Below are positions 27,340-37,125 of a stretch of DNA of 64,000 nucleotides, piece after piece (within the stretch, counting starts at the first letter, position 1; every line of letters starts with the position of its first letter). A model generated the notes under the pieces. The model worked only from the letters and a program-made list of their open reading frames with translations, did no database searches and was not told where the DNA came from. Position numbers and translations under genes: made by a program. Source of the DNA: Isoperla grammatica (Eukaryota > Arthropoda > Insecta > Plecoptera > Perlodidae); contig OX246749.1 in NCBI GenBank assembly GCA_945910005.1, forward strand, positions 26,748,679 through 26,812,678. Direction: 5' to 3'.

Positions 27340-28739
27340 TTAGATGAGCGTAGCGAAGCGGAGTGAATCTTTCCATACAACTCGATCGGCGCTATGTCTG
27401 TGTGTGTGTCTGTATGTGCGCTAAATTTTGTTCGTCGCGCACAGGTCAAACGGCTTAACGTATTTGGCTGAAATTTTCGGGCAACGTTTGTGACTACTAA
27501 ACTCGATGCTGTTAACATAACCAGCAAAATTCGTCAAGATGCCAACCTACAAAAAATTAATAACTGAAAAATAAAATTTGTTTATTTATTTAATTAAATG
27601 AAAACTTACAAAAGGATTTAAATAATGTTTCACTTGTAGATTGACATCAACGGAACCAACATTTGACAAAAGTTTCAAAATTGTAAGTTCATCCGCCATG
27701 TTATAAAAAAATATTGTTTATTTACTACAATAATTTCTTCATTTTTACAGTGTTCCAGCGATATGATTCGCATTTGCGAACTATTGCAGTTAGATGCACA
27801 AAATAAACACAAAAATACCGTACGCAATCATACCTTTTTCATTAGTATTTGGAATCTCAATAGCTGTAATAGAATGGCTACAATGACGTAAGATGCCAAC
27901 CTACAAAACATTAACAACTGAAACACATGTTTTGTTATTTATTTAATTATATTAAAACTTACACACCGATATAAATAATTTTTTAAATGTAAGTCTACAT
28001 TGATAATACTAACACTCGACAACAGTTTCAAAATTGTAGCTTTAACCGCCATGTTATAAACAAACATTGTTTATTTACAGCAGTAATTTTCTTCGTGTTT
28101 ACAGTGTTCCACCGATATGATTCGCAGTTGCGGACCATTGAAGTTAGATGCACATAGTATGCTACCGAAATGGCTTACGCAGTCAGACCTTTCTTACTAG
28201 GTATTTGGAATTTTGATATCAATCATAGAATGGCTACAATGACGTGTTATATTTAATGGCCTTCACGGCAAACATGCAAATGTTAACAAAGAACTTGGTC
28301 GACAAATAAAAAGCCTTTATTATGATTTAAAAGCGGGTTATTGTATGATTAATTAATATTCCATTTTAGATATAGTCTGTATCTACATTATGGAGTTTTC
28401 GATACACTGATAGGTTTAATAGTTTATGAATTAGAGCCCATTGAGTAGACCACGGTCGAATGAAATTATGCGGAAATCCATCAACTTGAAGGTTTTAATT
28501 TCTTTAAAGAAAACTTCTGAACGGATTAAAATAATATTTCGTGCATTTATTAGCAACATATCAAGAAATAATATACTTAAGTTATAAGGTTGTAACTTGA
28601 TCCGCCATCTTGTAAGAAAATCATATGTTTAATATAAAGGTATTTTTTTTTAAAAAAGAGTAATATGATATGCAAATTATTTATTTGATTTGATACATTG
28701 AAAAAAATCGCTCATCTGTCAACGCGGAGCGTTTTCCTA

Positions 28740-28740
<1 letters not shown>
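27340..28740 (+). mobile_element. Helitron-like copy E20 (1,401 bp), abutting E13 with no spacer
   Basis: Last copy of the array. Its CTAG end is followed by the right (TAA)n tract. Confidence 0.87.

Positions 28741-28795
<55 letters not shown>
28741..28795. repeat. (TAA)n microsatellite at right margin of the array
   Basis: About 18 uninterrupted TAA units between E20 and intron sequence. Confidence 0.93.
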
Positions 28796-28917
28796 CTTGC
28801 AGTAAGATTTACTGAGTAATCATTTAAATTTTAAAGCCATCTAACAGCAATCGATAACAGGTGATGACAAACAATGTTAAAAAATATATGGCCCAACAAG
28901 TAAATGATTGTTATTAC

Positions 28918-29125
28918 CTTTGAATAACACTTGAAACTCTTTATCGTGTACATTGTCTGTGACGGGCGCCACCTCGAACTGTACGTGTTCATGTACCGAG
29001 CTCCAGCCTACACGATATAACGCAACCCTGTCGCCGTGTTGGCTCGTAATGCCATCGGTAAGAGAATAGCGGCACCATATGTCGGCGTCTGTCGGGTAGC
29101 AAGGCAGCAGGTCGTGGAAAATAAC
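28918..29125 (-). CDS. TAX1BP1/CALCOCO-like gene, first SKICH exon
   Basis: A 208-nt exon: 69 codons plus one base. It lies between acceptor tttttgtttag (from 29,126) and donor GTAATAAC (28,917). It reads VIFHDLLPCYPTDADIWCRY, then a segment with DRVALYRVGW and ending EFQVLFK. This aligns by eye with the SKICH N-terminal half: VIF at the start, then a Y-P..DA..-C-Y-SLT run, then a GW motif, then QVLF. The usual DWVGIFKVGW core is DRVALYRVGW here, so it is a divergent member. The family binds ubiquitinated cargo or its adaptors and works in selective autophagy in the cytosol. That role is inferred from the family. Confidence 0.87.
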
Positions 29126-29713
29126 CTAAACAAAAAATACAAAGTCACTACTGGTGCTGAGTTGTGTAGCTATGAGCCCATAACCTAACCCACTGGTGTA
29201 CAAGTTTATCTTGAACGAAATTGCTCGTGGTATGTGGTAGCAGTATGGCTGGTTGGTCTACCGCTGTCGTAAACTAGTTGATTAGTACAGCTGCTCATCA
29301 TTGATTTTTATGCATATGTTTGAGCTGCCATCCAGTATGTGTGGCTAACTTATTTGAGTTGGCCTACTAATGTGTGTTTGGTCATTTGATGTGAGAGACG
29401 AATAGCCGCCGATGTTGGGGCCTAATACTTAATGTAAGTAGTTTTATACTAAAAAATGGTACCACTTAATTAATACAACAACGCGTCTACAGGACTAAAT
29501 GATTTGATTAAAAACAAGAGGTAGGCTACCAGTATCCATGGACTTGGCTAAACCTTCACTTCTGGCATTGAAGATAAAATGTCTACAAAACAAAACCCAC
29601 CTTTGCATATTGTGATTTGGTGAGAAGCGAGTCGGAGGTAATATCAGCAAGGTTCGGAATGCAGACACATCATCATCATAGAGAACCCTCGTCTCGGTCG
29701 GATCTGGACCTAC
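29126..29713 (-). other. Intron or intergenic stretch upstream of the SKICH exon
   Basis: No coding signal or repeat recognised. If the MASFE exon is correct this is a 588-bp intron. Confidence 0.4.
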
Positions 29714-29990
29714 TTCGAACGATGCCATGACGAGCCTGCCAGACCTGTTCAACTTGGGCCCGCAAGTGGTTTAGGATGGAACGAACACCCAAAACTCCAA
29801 CTGGGTCTTCTGTGCAGATGAAATAAATAAAAAAAAAACAGCCATGGGTAATAACGTAACGGAAGTAAGGCGTTACTGTAACGAAAACATACTTGTTATT
29901 TGCCTTTTCTTGCAGCTGATTTACTAGAACCCCCCACATGGCAGGATTCAAGAGAACGTACGGACCATTAACCCGTCCAATCTCTACCAA
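29676..29990 (-). CDS. Unidentified minus-strand reading frame, possibly two short exons or 5' UTR
   Basis: Reading from about 30,030 leftward gives ENASRPSHDFDSLVEIGRV and so on to NQLQEKANN. A possible donor (aa|gtatgt) sits near 29,890 and a possible acceptor (catctgcacag) near 29,812, after which GVLGVRSILNHLRAQVEQVW follows. The two pieces could splice in frame. I do not recognise the protein, there is no good ATG, and the second piece overlaps the candidate MASFE exon in another frame. It may be 5' UTR of the TAX1BP1-like gene, exons of a separate upstream gene, or chance. Confidence 0.25.
   Translation of the reverse strand: MVEIGRVNGPYVLLNPAMWGVLVNQLQEKANNKYVFVTVTPYFRYVITHGCFFFIYFICTEDPVGVLGVRSILNHLRAQVEQVWQARHGIVRSRSRSDRDEGSL
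29714..29728 (-). CDS. Candidate first coding exon (MASFE) of the TAX1BP1-like gene
   Basis: The minus strand reads ATG GCA TCG TTC GAA followed by GTAGGT, a usable donor in phase 0. The next exon (to 29,125) needs phase 0, so splicing gives MASFE-VIFHDLLP. Vertebrate relatives also have a short N-terminal stretch before VIF that begins M-x-S-F. The exon is tiny and the 5' UTR upstream is undefined. The same DNA is also open in another frame (29,676-29,990), so this is a plausible start rather than a proven one. Confidence 0.45.
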
Positions 29991-30061
29991 CGAGTCAAAG
30001 TCATGAGAAGGACGAGAAGCGTTTTCAAGGGTTGATAATTCTATTTGCGATGCTTGTTGGT

Positions 30062-31310
30062 ATTAGCAAGCATATTAGCAAGCAGATAAGCAAACAGATT
30101 ATCAAGCAGATAAGCAAGCATATAAGCAAGCATATTAGCAAGCAGATAAGCAAGCAGATAAGCAAGCAGATTAGCAAGCAGATAACCAAGCAGATTAGCA
30201 AGAAGATTAGCAAGCAGATAAACAAGCAGATAAGCAAGCAGATTAGCAAGCAGATTAGCAAGCAGATAACCAAGCAGTTTAGCAAGCAGATTAGCAAAGC
30301 AAACAAGCAAGCAAATAAGCAAGCAGATAACCAAGCAGTTTAGCAAGCAGATAGGCAAAGCAAATTAGCAAGCATATTAGCAAGCAGTTTAGCAAGCATA
30401 TTAGCAAAGCAAATAAGCAAGCATAGCAAGCAGATAAGCAAACAGATTGGTAAAAGGATAAGCAAGCAGATTAGCAAGCAGATTAGCAAGCATATGAGCA
30501 AGCAGATTAGCATGCAGATAAGCAAGCAGATAAGCAAGCATACTAGAAAGCAGATTAGCGTGCAGATTAGCAAGCAGATAAGCATGCAGATAGCATATTA
30601 GTAAACAGATTTGTAAGCAGATTATCGCGAAGATAAGCAAACAGATAAGCATGCAGATTAGCAGGCAGATTAGCAAGCAGATGAGCAAGCAGATGAGCAA
30701 GCAGATTAGCAAGCAGATAACCAAGCAGTTTAGCAAGCAGATTAGCAAAGCAAATAAGCAAGCAGATTAGCAAGCAGATAACCAAGCAGTTTAGCAAGCA
30801 GATTAGCAAAGCTAATTAGCAAGCATATTAGCAAGCAGATCAGCAAGCAGATAAGCAAGCAGCTTAGCAAGCAGATTAGCAAAGCAAATAAGCAAGCATA
30901 TTAGCAAGCAGATTAGCAAGCAGATTGGTAAAAGGATTAGCAAGCAGATTAGCAAGCAGATTAGCATGCAGATACCATATTAGTAAGCAGATTTGTTAGC
31001 AGATTAGCGAGAAGATAAGCAAGCAGATAAGCATGCAGATTAGCAGGCAGATTAGCAAGCAGATTGGTAAAAGGATTAGCAAGCAGATTAGCAAGCAGAT
31101 TAGCAAACAGATAAGCAAGCAGATTAGCAAGCAGATTAGCAAACAGATAAGCAAGCAGATTAGCAAGCAGATTAGCAAGCAGATTAGCAAGCAGATTAGC
31201 AAACAGATAAGCAAGCAGATTAGCAAGCAGATTAGCAAACAGATAAGCAAGCAGATTAGCAAGCAGATTAGCAAGCAGATTAGCAAGCAGATTAGCAAGC
31301 AGATTAGCAT
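30062..31310. repeat. 12-bp minisatellite, unit close to AAGCAGATTAGC
   Basis: About 100 units of a 12-mer with variants (ATAAGC, GCATATTAGC, ACCAAGCAGTTTAGC). The right half is the most regular. Because 12 is a multiple of 3 and the unit has stop-free frames on both strands, long spurious frames (Gln-Ile-Ser-Lys one way, Leu/Ile/Cys-rich the other) run through it. Confidence 0.95.
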
Positions 31311-32040
31311 GCTTGTGTATGTAATTCAGCCTCGGCACAATATACACAAATATACGTTCGCATCGTAGCTGATGAGCTGGGGGAGGCACAATCAATTGAC
31401 AATTGACAATGATACTGCTTTAATTTGTAATTCATAGCAGACCTTGGCCACCAGTAGGGCAAGGTTTGTTATGAGGAAGATGCTTCTAACACGATTTTCC
31501 AATCATCCTTCAACATTTAGCTACAAATGTACTAACAAGAACAAAAATACTTCTTGGCCTAAAGGGGGGTTAGAAACATCCCCCCCCCCCCTTACCCGCC
31601 TTATTCATGCCTATGACACTCGGCGACATCAATACATGAAGTCAAGGTCATTAACGATAGTATGATCTTAATCAACCCTTAATTCCGTTAGTTTCTGGCT
31701 GTGTCAATAGCAATTACCCGATTCGACCAACAGGGGACTATGTGTTCTATTCTACTTCAAACAATAACAAACATGTTCTTCGTAAGTTCTGGCGTTGACT
31801 TGATTTAGGCCTGCACTAAAGTTCGAGAGCGTCTAGCGAAGCTAACAATACATTATACCAAGCTTATTTCAATTTACTCTCCACCTAGGACCAGTTATTA
31901 AAAGTGTCAATGTGCAATGTGATATGAAAACAATCGTCAAGTGATAACTATGGACTTGGTTCACACAATCAGTAACTCACAGTCTGTTGTGTTCTGTGAG
32001 TCCAGCTAGACGCCAGCCAGCCAGGTGTTCAGTCAAGTAT
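31311..32040. other. Stretch with no recognised gene
   Basis: Non-repetitive apart from a poly-C run near 31,578-31,591. I see no convincing coding exon. Confidence 0.5.
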
Positions 32041-32475
32041 GGTCACCTCGCATCAGCTTGCCACGCGGCACTACCGCGACGATACCGTTGTGATGATGGG
32101 CACCGCGCATCAGCTTGCCGCGCGGCACTATGCGACGTACCGTTGTGATAATGGGACCCGCACATCAGCTTGCCGCGCGGCACTACCGCGACGATACCGT
32201 TGTGGTGATGGGTACCGCGCATCAGCTTGCCGCGCGGCACTACCGCGACGATACCGTTGTGGTGATGGGTACCGCGCATCAGCTTGCCGCGCGGCACTAC
32301 CGCGACGATACCGTTGTGATGATGGGAACCGCGCATCAGCTTGCCGCGCGGCACTACCATGACGTACCGTTGTAATGATAGGCACCCCGCATCAGCTTGC
32401 CGCGCGGCACTACCGCGACGATACCGTTGTGATGATGGGAACGCGCATCAGCTTGCCGCGCGGCAAAAGATATAG
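32040..32475. repeat. 57-bp GC-rich minisatellite, about 8 units
   Basis: The unit carries CATCAGCTTGCCGCGCGGCA then CTACCGCGACGATACCGTTG. Starts of CATCAG are 55-57 bp apart (32,051; 32,108; 32,163; 32,220). GCCGCGCGGC is self-complementary and could form a hairpin in each unit. Confidence 0.93.
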
Positions 32476-32610
32476 ACACCGGGCATCATTCGGCAGGTCA
32501 CTGGTTCAATTCCGGCCACCGGCAATCCTGACTGAAGGTTTTCCGAGGTTTTCCTCATCAGTAAAGGCGAATGCTGGGATAGACTCAAACTAAGAGCCTT
32601 CGGACATTCC
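32476..32610 (+). mobile_element. tRNA-derived SINE (fragment)
   Basis: GGTTCAATTCC at 32,503-32,513 matches an RNA polymerase III B box (GGTTCRANNCC). It is followed by a body with CTGACTGAAGGTTTTCCGAG and AGGCGAATGCTGGGATAG, which resembles the conserved central domain of widespread invertebrate SINEs. The A-box side is replaced by, or fused to, the 57-bp minisatellite. No clear 3' tail or TSD was found. Confidence 0.6.
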
Positions 32611-33144
32611 TTCCCAATAATCCGATCACCTTAACATTGTGTCATGTGAATATATTGTTATAAGTAGCATGTAGATCATTTCACACGGGAATATGATTTA
32701 ATTAGTCAAATTCAAATATGGCTGACTCCTTCAGGTCGATTAGCCATTCAAATTAAGAAACATGTCGTCCTTATTAGTTTTTATATCGCTATATCACAAA
32801 TATAACAATTACCACAATAAATGTTGAAAATGTAATTTGCGTCGAAATATGTAACTTGTCGTCAAGTGACAGTTCAATGCCGAGTGAAAAATAAATAGAA
32901 CATCATAATCACTAGTTAAATTACCCCCCCCCCCCCCAAGCACCAATCTGCCTGATGTTTCACTGAGCAGACATCCGCGGGTTATGAGGAGGATGGGTTG
33001 GGGGGGGGGTATTGGCGTATACAGATAAGAACGATAACCTATTGGACCTTTGATTTGTAACTGTAAATAAACTCTAGGCAATTTCTTAGATCATGTCTTA
33101 GTGTTTTAGCTGTGAGACTGGTCTAGTGTTCCCTGCTTGCAATC

Positions 33145-33147
33145 ATG
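33145..33147 (+). CDS. Candidate first coding exon of MBF2-like gene (start codon at donor)
   Basis: GCAATC-ATG is followed directly by GTGAGT, a consensus 5' splice site. Splicing to the acceptor at 36,459 gives M-VSSLTLLLTGFYATCVLL, a good signal peptide. The coding part of exon 1 would then be the start codon alone. The 5' UTR extends left for an unknown distance. Inferred only from splice motifs and the signal peptide. Confidence 0.5.
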
Positions 33148-33589
33148 GTGAGTGTAGCCGATAGCGTATTGAAGTGATTCTCATTCGTCGCCTTGACATA
33201 ACCTTATTACTTTCTTTACTCCTTCAAAAACATATGTGTCGTAGTAACTGAGTTTCTGGATATATGATCATAGCAATGTAGAGAGTCTAAATCTATAGGC
33301 AGTAACAGCTGACATTCAGCTGGGATAATATGTTCCTAGGAAACATTCTGTGAACAATGTTTCGCGTCCGTTACAATAAGCTCTATATGTAAAACGCACA
33401 GGCCTGAAAATAAATAATTGTGTACACAAACAGACCAAAGGATATAGTTTGTGTCAACTAGCTAGGTGTATTTTGGAAGCGATTGTTTTGCCGTGAGCGG
33501 AACCGGTGTCCCAGGAATCGCTTCCCCCCGGAAACCAGCTCAAGGGTAAAAATACCCCGCCAGGAAAAAATTACCCCCAATCGTAGCAG

Positions 33590-33785
33590 AGAAGGATACA
33601 CGAGTCCTAGGGATGGTTTTCCCCCAGTCTTATTTCTTAAAACAACACATCCTAGGAGGGTACACAAGCCCTAGGGATGGTTGACCCTCAGTGTTATTTC
33701 CTAAACAACACATTCCAGGAGCGTACACAAGCCCTAGAGATGGTTGACCCTCAGTGTTATTTCCTAAACAACACATACCAGAATG
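33590..33785 (-). repeat. 56-bp family minisatellite, reversed block
   Basis: About three to four longer units (about 60 bp) with CAAGCCCTAGGGATGG and CTCAGTGTTATTTCC, the reverse complement of the units to the right. The orientation switches at about 33,785. Confidence 0.85.
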
Positions 33786-35960
33786 GTAAACCATCCCTAG
33801 GGCTCGTGAACCCTCCAGGTATGTGTTGTTTAAAAAATAACACTGAGAGTAAACCATGCCAACGGCTAGTGTACCCTCCAGGTATGTGGTGTTTAAGAAA
33901 AAATACTGAGGGTAAATTCAGCCCTAGGGCTCGTGTACCCTCCTGTGATGTGTTAAATAAGACTGGGGGTAAACCATCCCTAGGGCTCGTGTACCCTCCT
34001 GTGATGTGTTAAATAAGACTGGGGGTTAACCATCCCTAGGGCTCGTGAACCCTCCTGTGATGTGTTAAATAAGACTGGGAGTCAACCATCCCTAGGGCTC
34101 GTGTACCCTCCTGTAATGTGTTAAAAAAACTGGGTGTAAACCATCCCTAGGGCTCGTGAACCCTCCTGTGATGTGTTAAATAAGACTGGGAGTCAACCAT
34201 CCCTAGGGTTCATGTACCCTCCTGTAATGTGTTGAAAAAGACTGGGGGTAAACCATCCCTAGAGCTCGTGAACCCTCCTGTGATGGTTTAAATAAGACTG
34301 GGGGTAAACCATCCCTAGGGCTCGTGTACCCTCCTGTGATGTGTTAAATAAGACGGGGTAAACCATCCCTAGGTCTCGTGTACCCTCCTGTGATATGTTA
34401 AATAAGACTAAGGGTAAACCATCCCTAGGGCTCGTGTTCCCTGCTGTGATGTGTTAAATAAGACTGAGGGTAAACCATCCCTAGAGCTCGTGTTCCCTCC
34501 TGTGATGTGTAATTAAGACTGAGGGTTAACCATCCCTAGGGCTCGGGTACCCTCCTGTGATGTGTAATTAAGACTGAGGGTTAACCATCCCTAGGGCTCG
34601 GGTACCCTCCTGTGATGTGTTAAATAAGACTGAGAGTAAACCATCCCTAGAGCTCGTGTTCCCTCCTGTGATGTGTTAAATAAGACTGAGAGTAAACCAT
34701 CCCTAGGGCTCGTGTTCCCTCTTGTGATGTGTTAAATAAGACTGAGGGTAAACCATCCCTAGGGCTCGTGTTCCCTCCTGTGATGTGTTAAATAAGACTG
34801 AGGGTAAAGCATCCCTAGGGCTCGTGTTCCCTCCTGTGATGTGTTAAATAAGACTGAGGGTAAACCATCCCTAGGCCTCGTGTACCCTCCTGTGATATGT
34901 TAAATAAGACTGGGGGTAAACCATCCCTAGGGCTCGTGTACCCTCCTGTGATGTGTTAAATAAGACTGAGGGTAAACCATCCCTAGGGCTCGTGTTCTCT
35001 CCTGTGATGTGTTAAATAAGACTGAGGGTAAACCAACCCTAGGGCTCGTGTTGCCTCCTGTGATGTGTTAAATAAGACTGAGGGTAAACCATCCCTAGGG
35101 CTCGTGTTGCCTCCTGTGATGTGTTAAATAAGACTGAGGGTAAACCAACCCTAGGGCTCGTGTTGCCTCCTGTGATGTGTTAAATAAGACTGAGGGTAAA
35201 CCATCCCTAGGGCTCGTGTTGCCTCCTGTGATGTGTTAAATAAGACTGAGGGTAAACCATCCCTAGGGCTCGTGTTGCCTCTTGTGATGTGTTAAATAAG
35301 ACTGAGGGTAAACCATCCCTAGGGCTCGTGTTGCCTCCTGTGATGTGTTAAATAAGACTGTGGGTAAACCATCCCTAGGGCTCGTGTTCCCTCCTGTGAT
35401 GTGTTAAATAAGACTGGGGGTAAACCATCCCTAGGGCTCGTGTTCCCTCCTGTGATGTGTTAATTAAGACTGGGGGTAAACCATCCCTTGGGCTCGTGTT
35501 TCCTCTTGTGATGTGTTAAATAAGACTGGGGTAAACCATCCCTAGGGCTCGTGTTGCCTCCTGTGATGTGTTCAATAAGACTGGGGTAAACCATCCCTAG
35601 GGCTCGTGTTCCCTCCTGTGATGTGTTAAATAAGACTGGGGGTAAACCATCCCTAGGGCTCGTGTTCCCTCCTGTGATGTGTTCAATAAGACTGGGGTAA
35701 ACCATCCCTAGGGCTCGTGTTCCCTCCTGTGATGTGTTAAATAAGACTGGGGGTAAACCAACCCTAGGGCTCGTGTTGCCTCCTGTGATGTGTTAAATAA
35801 GACTGTGGGTAAACCATCCCTAGGGCTCGTGTTCCCTCCTGTGATGTGTTAAATAAGACTGGGGGTAAACCATCCCTAGGGCTCGTGTATCTACCTAGGA
35901 TGTGTTTTTTAAGAAATAAGACTGGGGTTCAACCATCCCTAGGGCTCGTGTACCCCCTCT
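33786..35960 (+). repeat. 56-bp minisatellite, forward block, about 38 units
   Basis: The unit contains CATCCCTAGGGCTCGTGT, CCTCCTGTGATGTGTT and AAATAAGACTGAGGGTAAAC. Units are very similar. The first ones share an AACAACACAT variant with the reversed block. Confidence 0.96.
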
Positions 35961-36459
35961 GGCTTATAGGGGAGGGTTAACCAGCTCTGAGGGGGTATTT
36001 GTACACTAGGGCAGGTTTACTATGGGGTTAATCGTTCACAAGAGGTGGTTTACCGGGGGGTATTTGTGCCTAAGTGCTGGTTTACCGAGGAGTATTCCAG
36101 CTCGGGGGTAAACGATCCCTGTGACACATTGTGTATTATTTGTATTTTGAATTCCATCAAAAACACTCAATTCATGCAATTTGATCGAAAACTGAACGAT
36201 TTTCATCTAATTTATTGTTTTTAAACCAAACGTGCGCTTTCTTTAAATATTGCCCGAAATCGAGCCATTTCAAATCAATTTCTATCTACGATGTACCAAG
36301 TTGCTTGATACCTCGTGTTCCTTTGTTAACCGTGCACGCCCCTTGTTGTGGGGTTGTCCCCTACTAACCACCAAACCAGTTACATGAGTTCTTTAGGAAC
36401 GAGAGTTTTTACTTAAATCACTCAAATTAAACAAAATATCTTCCCCTTTATTCTTTCAG

Positions 36460-36652
36460 GTCAGTTCCTTAACTCTACTATTGACAGGTTTCTACGCCAC
36501 GTGTGTCCTGCTCCCCCCAGTTACCGGAGACGGGAACCTCATTACCTGCGAATCAGAAAGCGATCCTGTTATATATGACATTACACACCATCAAGTATAT
36601 GATCTCGATGCTGGGATCATTAATAAGAAAGATTTAATACTGAACTTTCAAG
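36460..36652 (+). CDS. Putative secreted MBF2-like protein, signal-peptide exon
   Basis: A 193-nt exon with a strong acceptor (ttctttcag) and donor (CAAG|GTAACA). It is open in the frame VSSLTLLLTGFYATCVLLPP, then VTGDGNLITCESESDPVIYD and more, ending NFQ plus one base (phase 1). The N-terminal 20 or so residues are hydrophobic and end in a plausible cleavage region, so the product is probably secreted. The mature N-terminus is polar with one Cys. The next compatible acceptor is at 38,124. Confidence 0.62.
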
Positions 36653-36795
36653 GTAACAATTACTAAATATACAAAAATAGGAAGCAGAATATACTTACAT
36701 CCACTAACAACTGGCTATAGTAAGTATCCACTATCATAAAATCACAAAATGTATATCTGGATCGGCATGGTAATAGTTTATGCTTTAATCAATAG

Positions 36796-36990
36796 TAGTA
36801 GTAGTAGTAGTATTTTTTATTTACCAAAATGAGCTTTCGCTCTTTACAATGGCAAGTATCTACAATACACTTGTGATATGAACACATGAAAATGAACGAA
36901 TAAGACAAAGAAATTACATTTAAGAAGTTACACAGATTCACATAGTTATATATAAAAACAAGATACATAAACCTAGGCTTAGAGTAAAAA
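36796..36990 (-). mobile_element. Possible LINE 3' end with (TAC)n tail
   Basis: On the minus strand a unique sequence ends TTGGTAAATAAAAAATACTA and then (CTA)n. A 3' UTR followed by a simple trinucleotide tail is typical of a truncated non-LTR element. The extent is uncertain. Confidence 0.35.
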
Positions 36991-37125
36991 ATACACCTCA
37001 ACGTAATAATAATAATATTTAACCAATACATAAAAGACTGTTCGTGGTATCACAATACATGTGCAATTACAAGTTGTCATAATAAAATAAAATACTAATA
37101 TTAATAAACCTTTATAAATATACAT

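Larger units (their letters stand above)
695..28740 (+). mobile_element. Array of 20 nested and tandem Helitron-like (Helentron/HINE-type) elements
   Basis: Every copy starts TTAGATGAGCGTAGCGAAGC and ends with a short hairpin (AACGC-GGA-GCGTT) followed by TTCCTAG, so the 3' end is CTRR-like (CTAG). AGATGAGCG near the 5' end is matched by CGCTCATCT about 40 bp from the 3' end, a subterminal inverted repeat. A tetranucleotide TATG/TCTG microsatellite lies about 65 bp in. Established knowledge: subterminal inverted repeats, an internal microsatellite, a 3' hairpin, no TSD and AT-rich targets characterise HINE/DINE-1-type non-autonomous Helentrons. No Rep/helicase coding is present. Most copies run on the plus strand, antisense to the host gene; three are inverted. 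The 5' end is not the canonical Helitron TC. Confidence 0.85.
635..28917 (-). other. 28.3 kb intron splitting the SKICH domain
   Basis: The donor (AAAG|GTAATAAC, minus strand) lies at 28,917 and the acceptor (tttcag) at 635. Only about 60 bp at the acceptor side and about 175 bp at the donor side are not Helitron-like element, including (AAT)n tracts at both margins. Without the array the intron would be roughly 240 bp. The intron has thus grown more than 100-fold by insertion. The coding phase across it (phase 1) is intact, so the gene may still be functional. Confidence 0.85.
33148..36459 (+). other. Putative intron 1 of the MBF2-like gene
   Basis: Bounded by GTGAGT and a pyrimidine-rich acceptor (ttattctttcag). 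It is largely filled by the 56-bp minisatellite. No exon is recognised inside. Confidence 0.45.

Noticed and set aside
2117..27527. About 20 similar ~65-90-residue frames starting MLVMLTASSLV on the antisense of each Helitron-like copy
   Set aside because: They track the repeat itself, cross a length-variable tetranucleotide microsatellite, and end in different frames between copies. They look like chance openness of a repeated sequence.
30025..31395. Long Leu/Ile/Cys-rich and QISK-rich frames on both strands
   Set aside because: Produced by a 12-bp minisatellite whose unit lacks stops. No start context, splice signals or complexity.
32039..32385. Overlapping frames on both strands with repeated ACRAALPRR or HQLAARHY
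   Set aside because: Translation of the 57-bp minisatellite (57 is a multiple of 3).
32503..32513. Functional tRNA gene at the B-box match
   Set aside because: No acceptor stem or anticodon arm can be formed around it. The sequence after it is SINE body.
33458..35705. Several 70-110-residue frames
   Set aside because: Generated by the 56-bp minisatellite. They stop and restart with unit variants.
30062..35960. CRISPR array
   Set aside because: The repeats are contiguous minisatellite units without unique spacers, in a eukaryotic context, and no cas genes are present.
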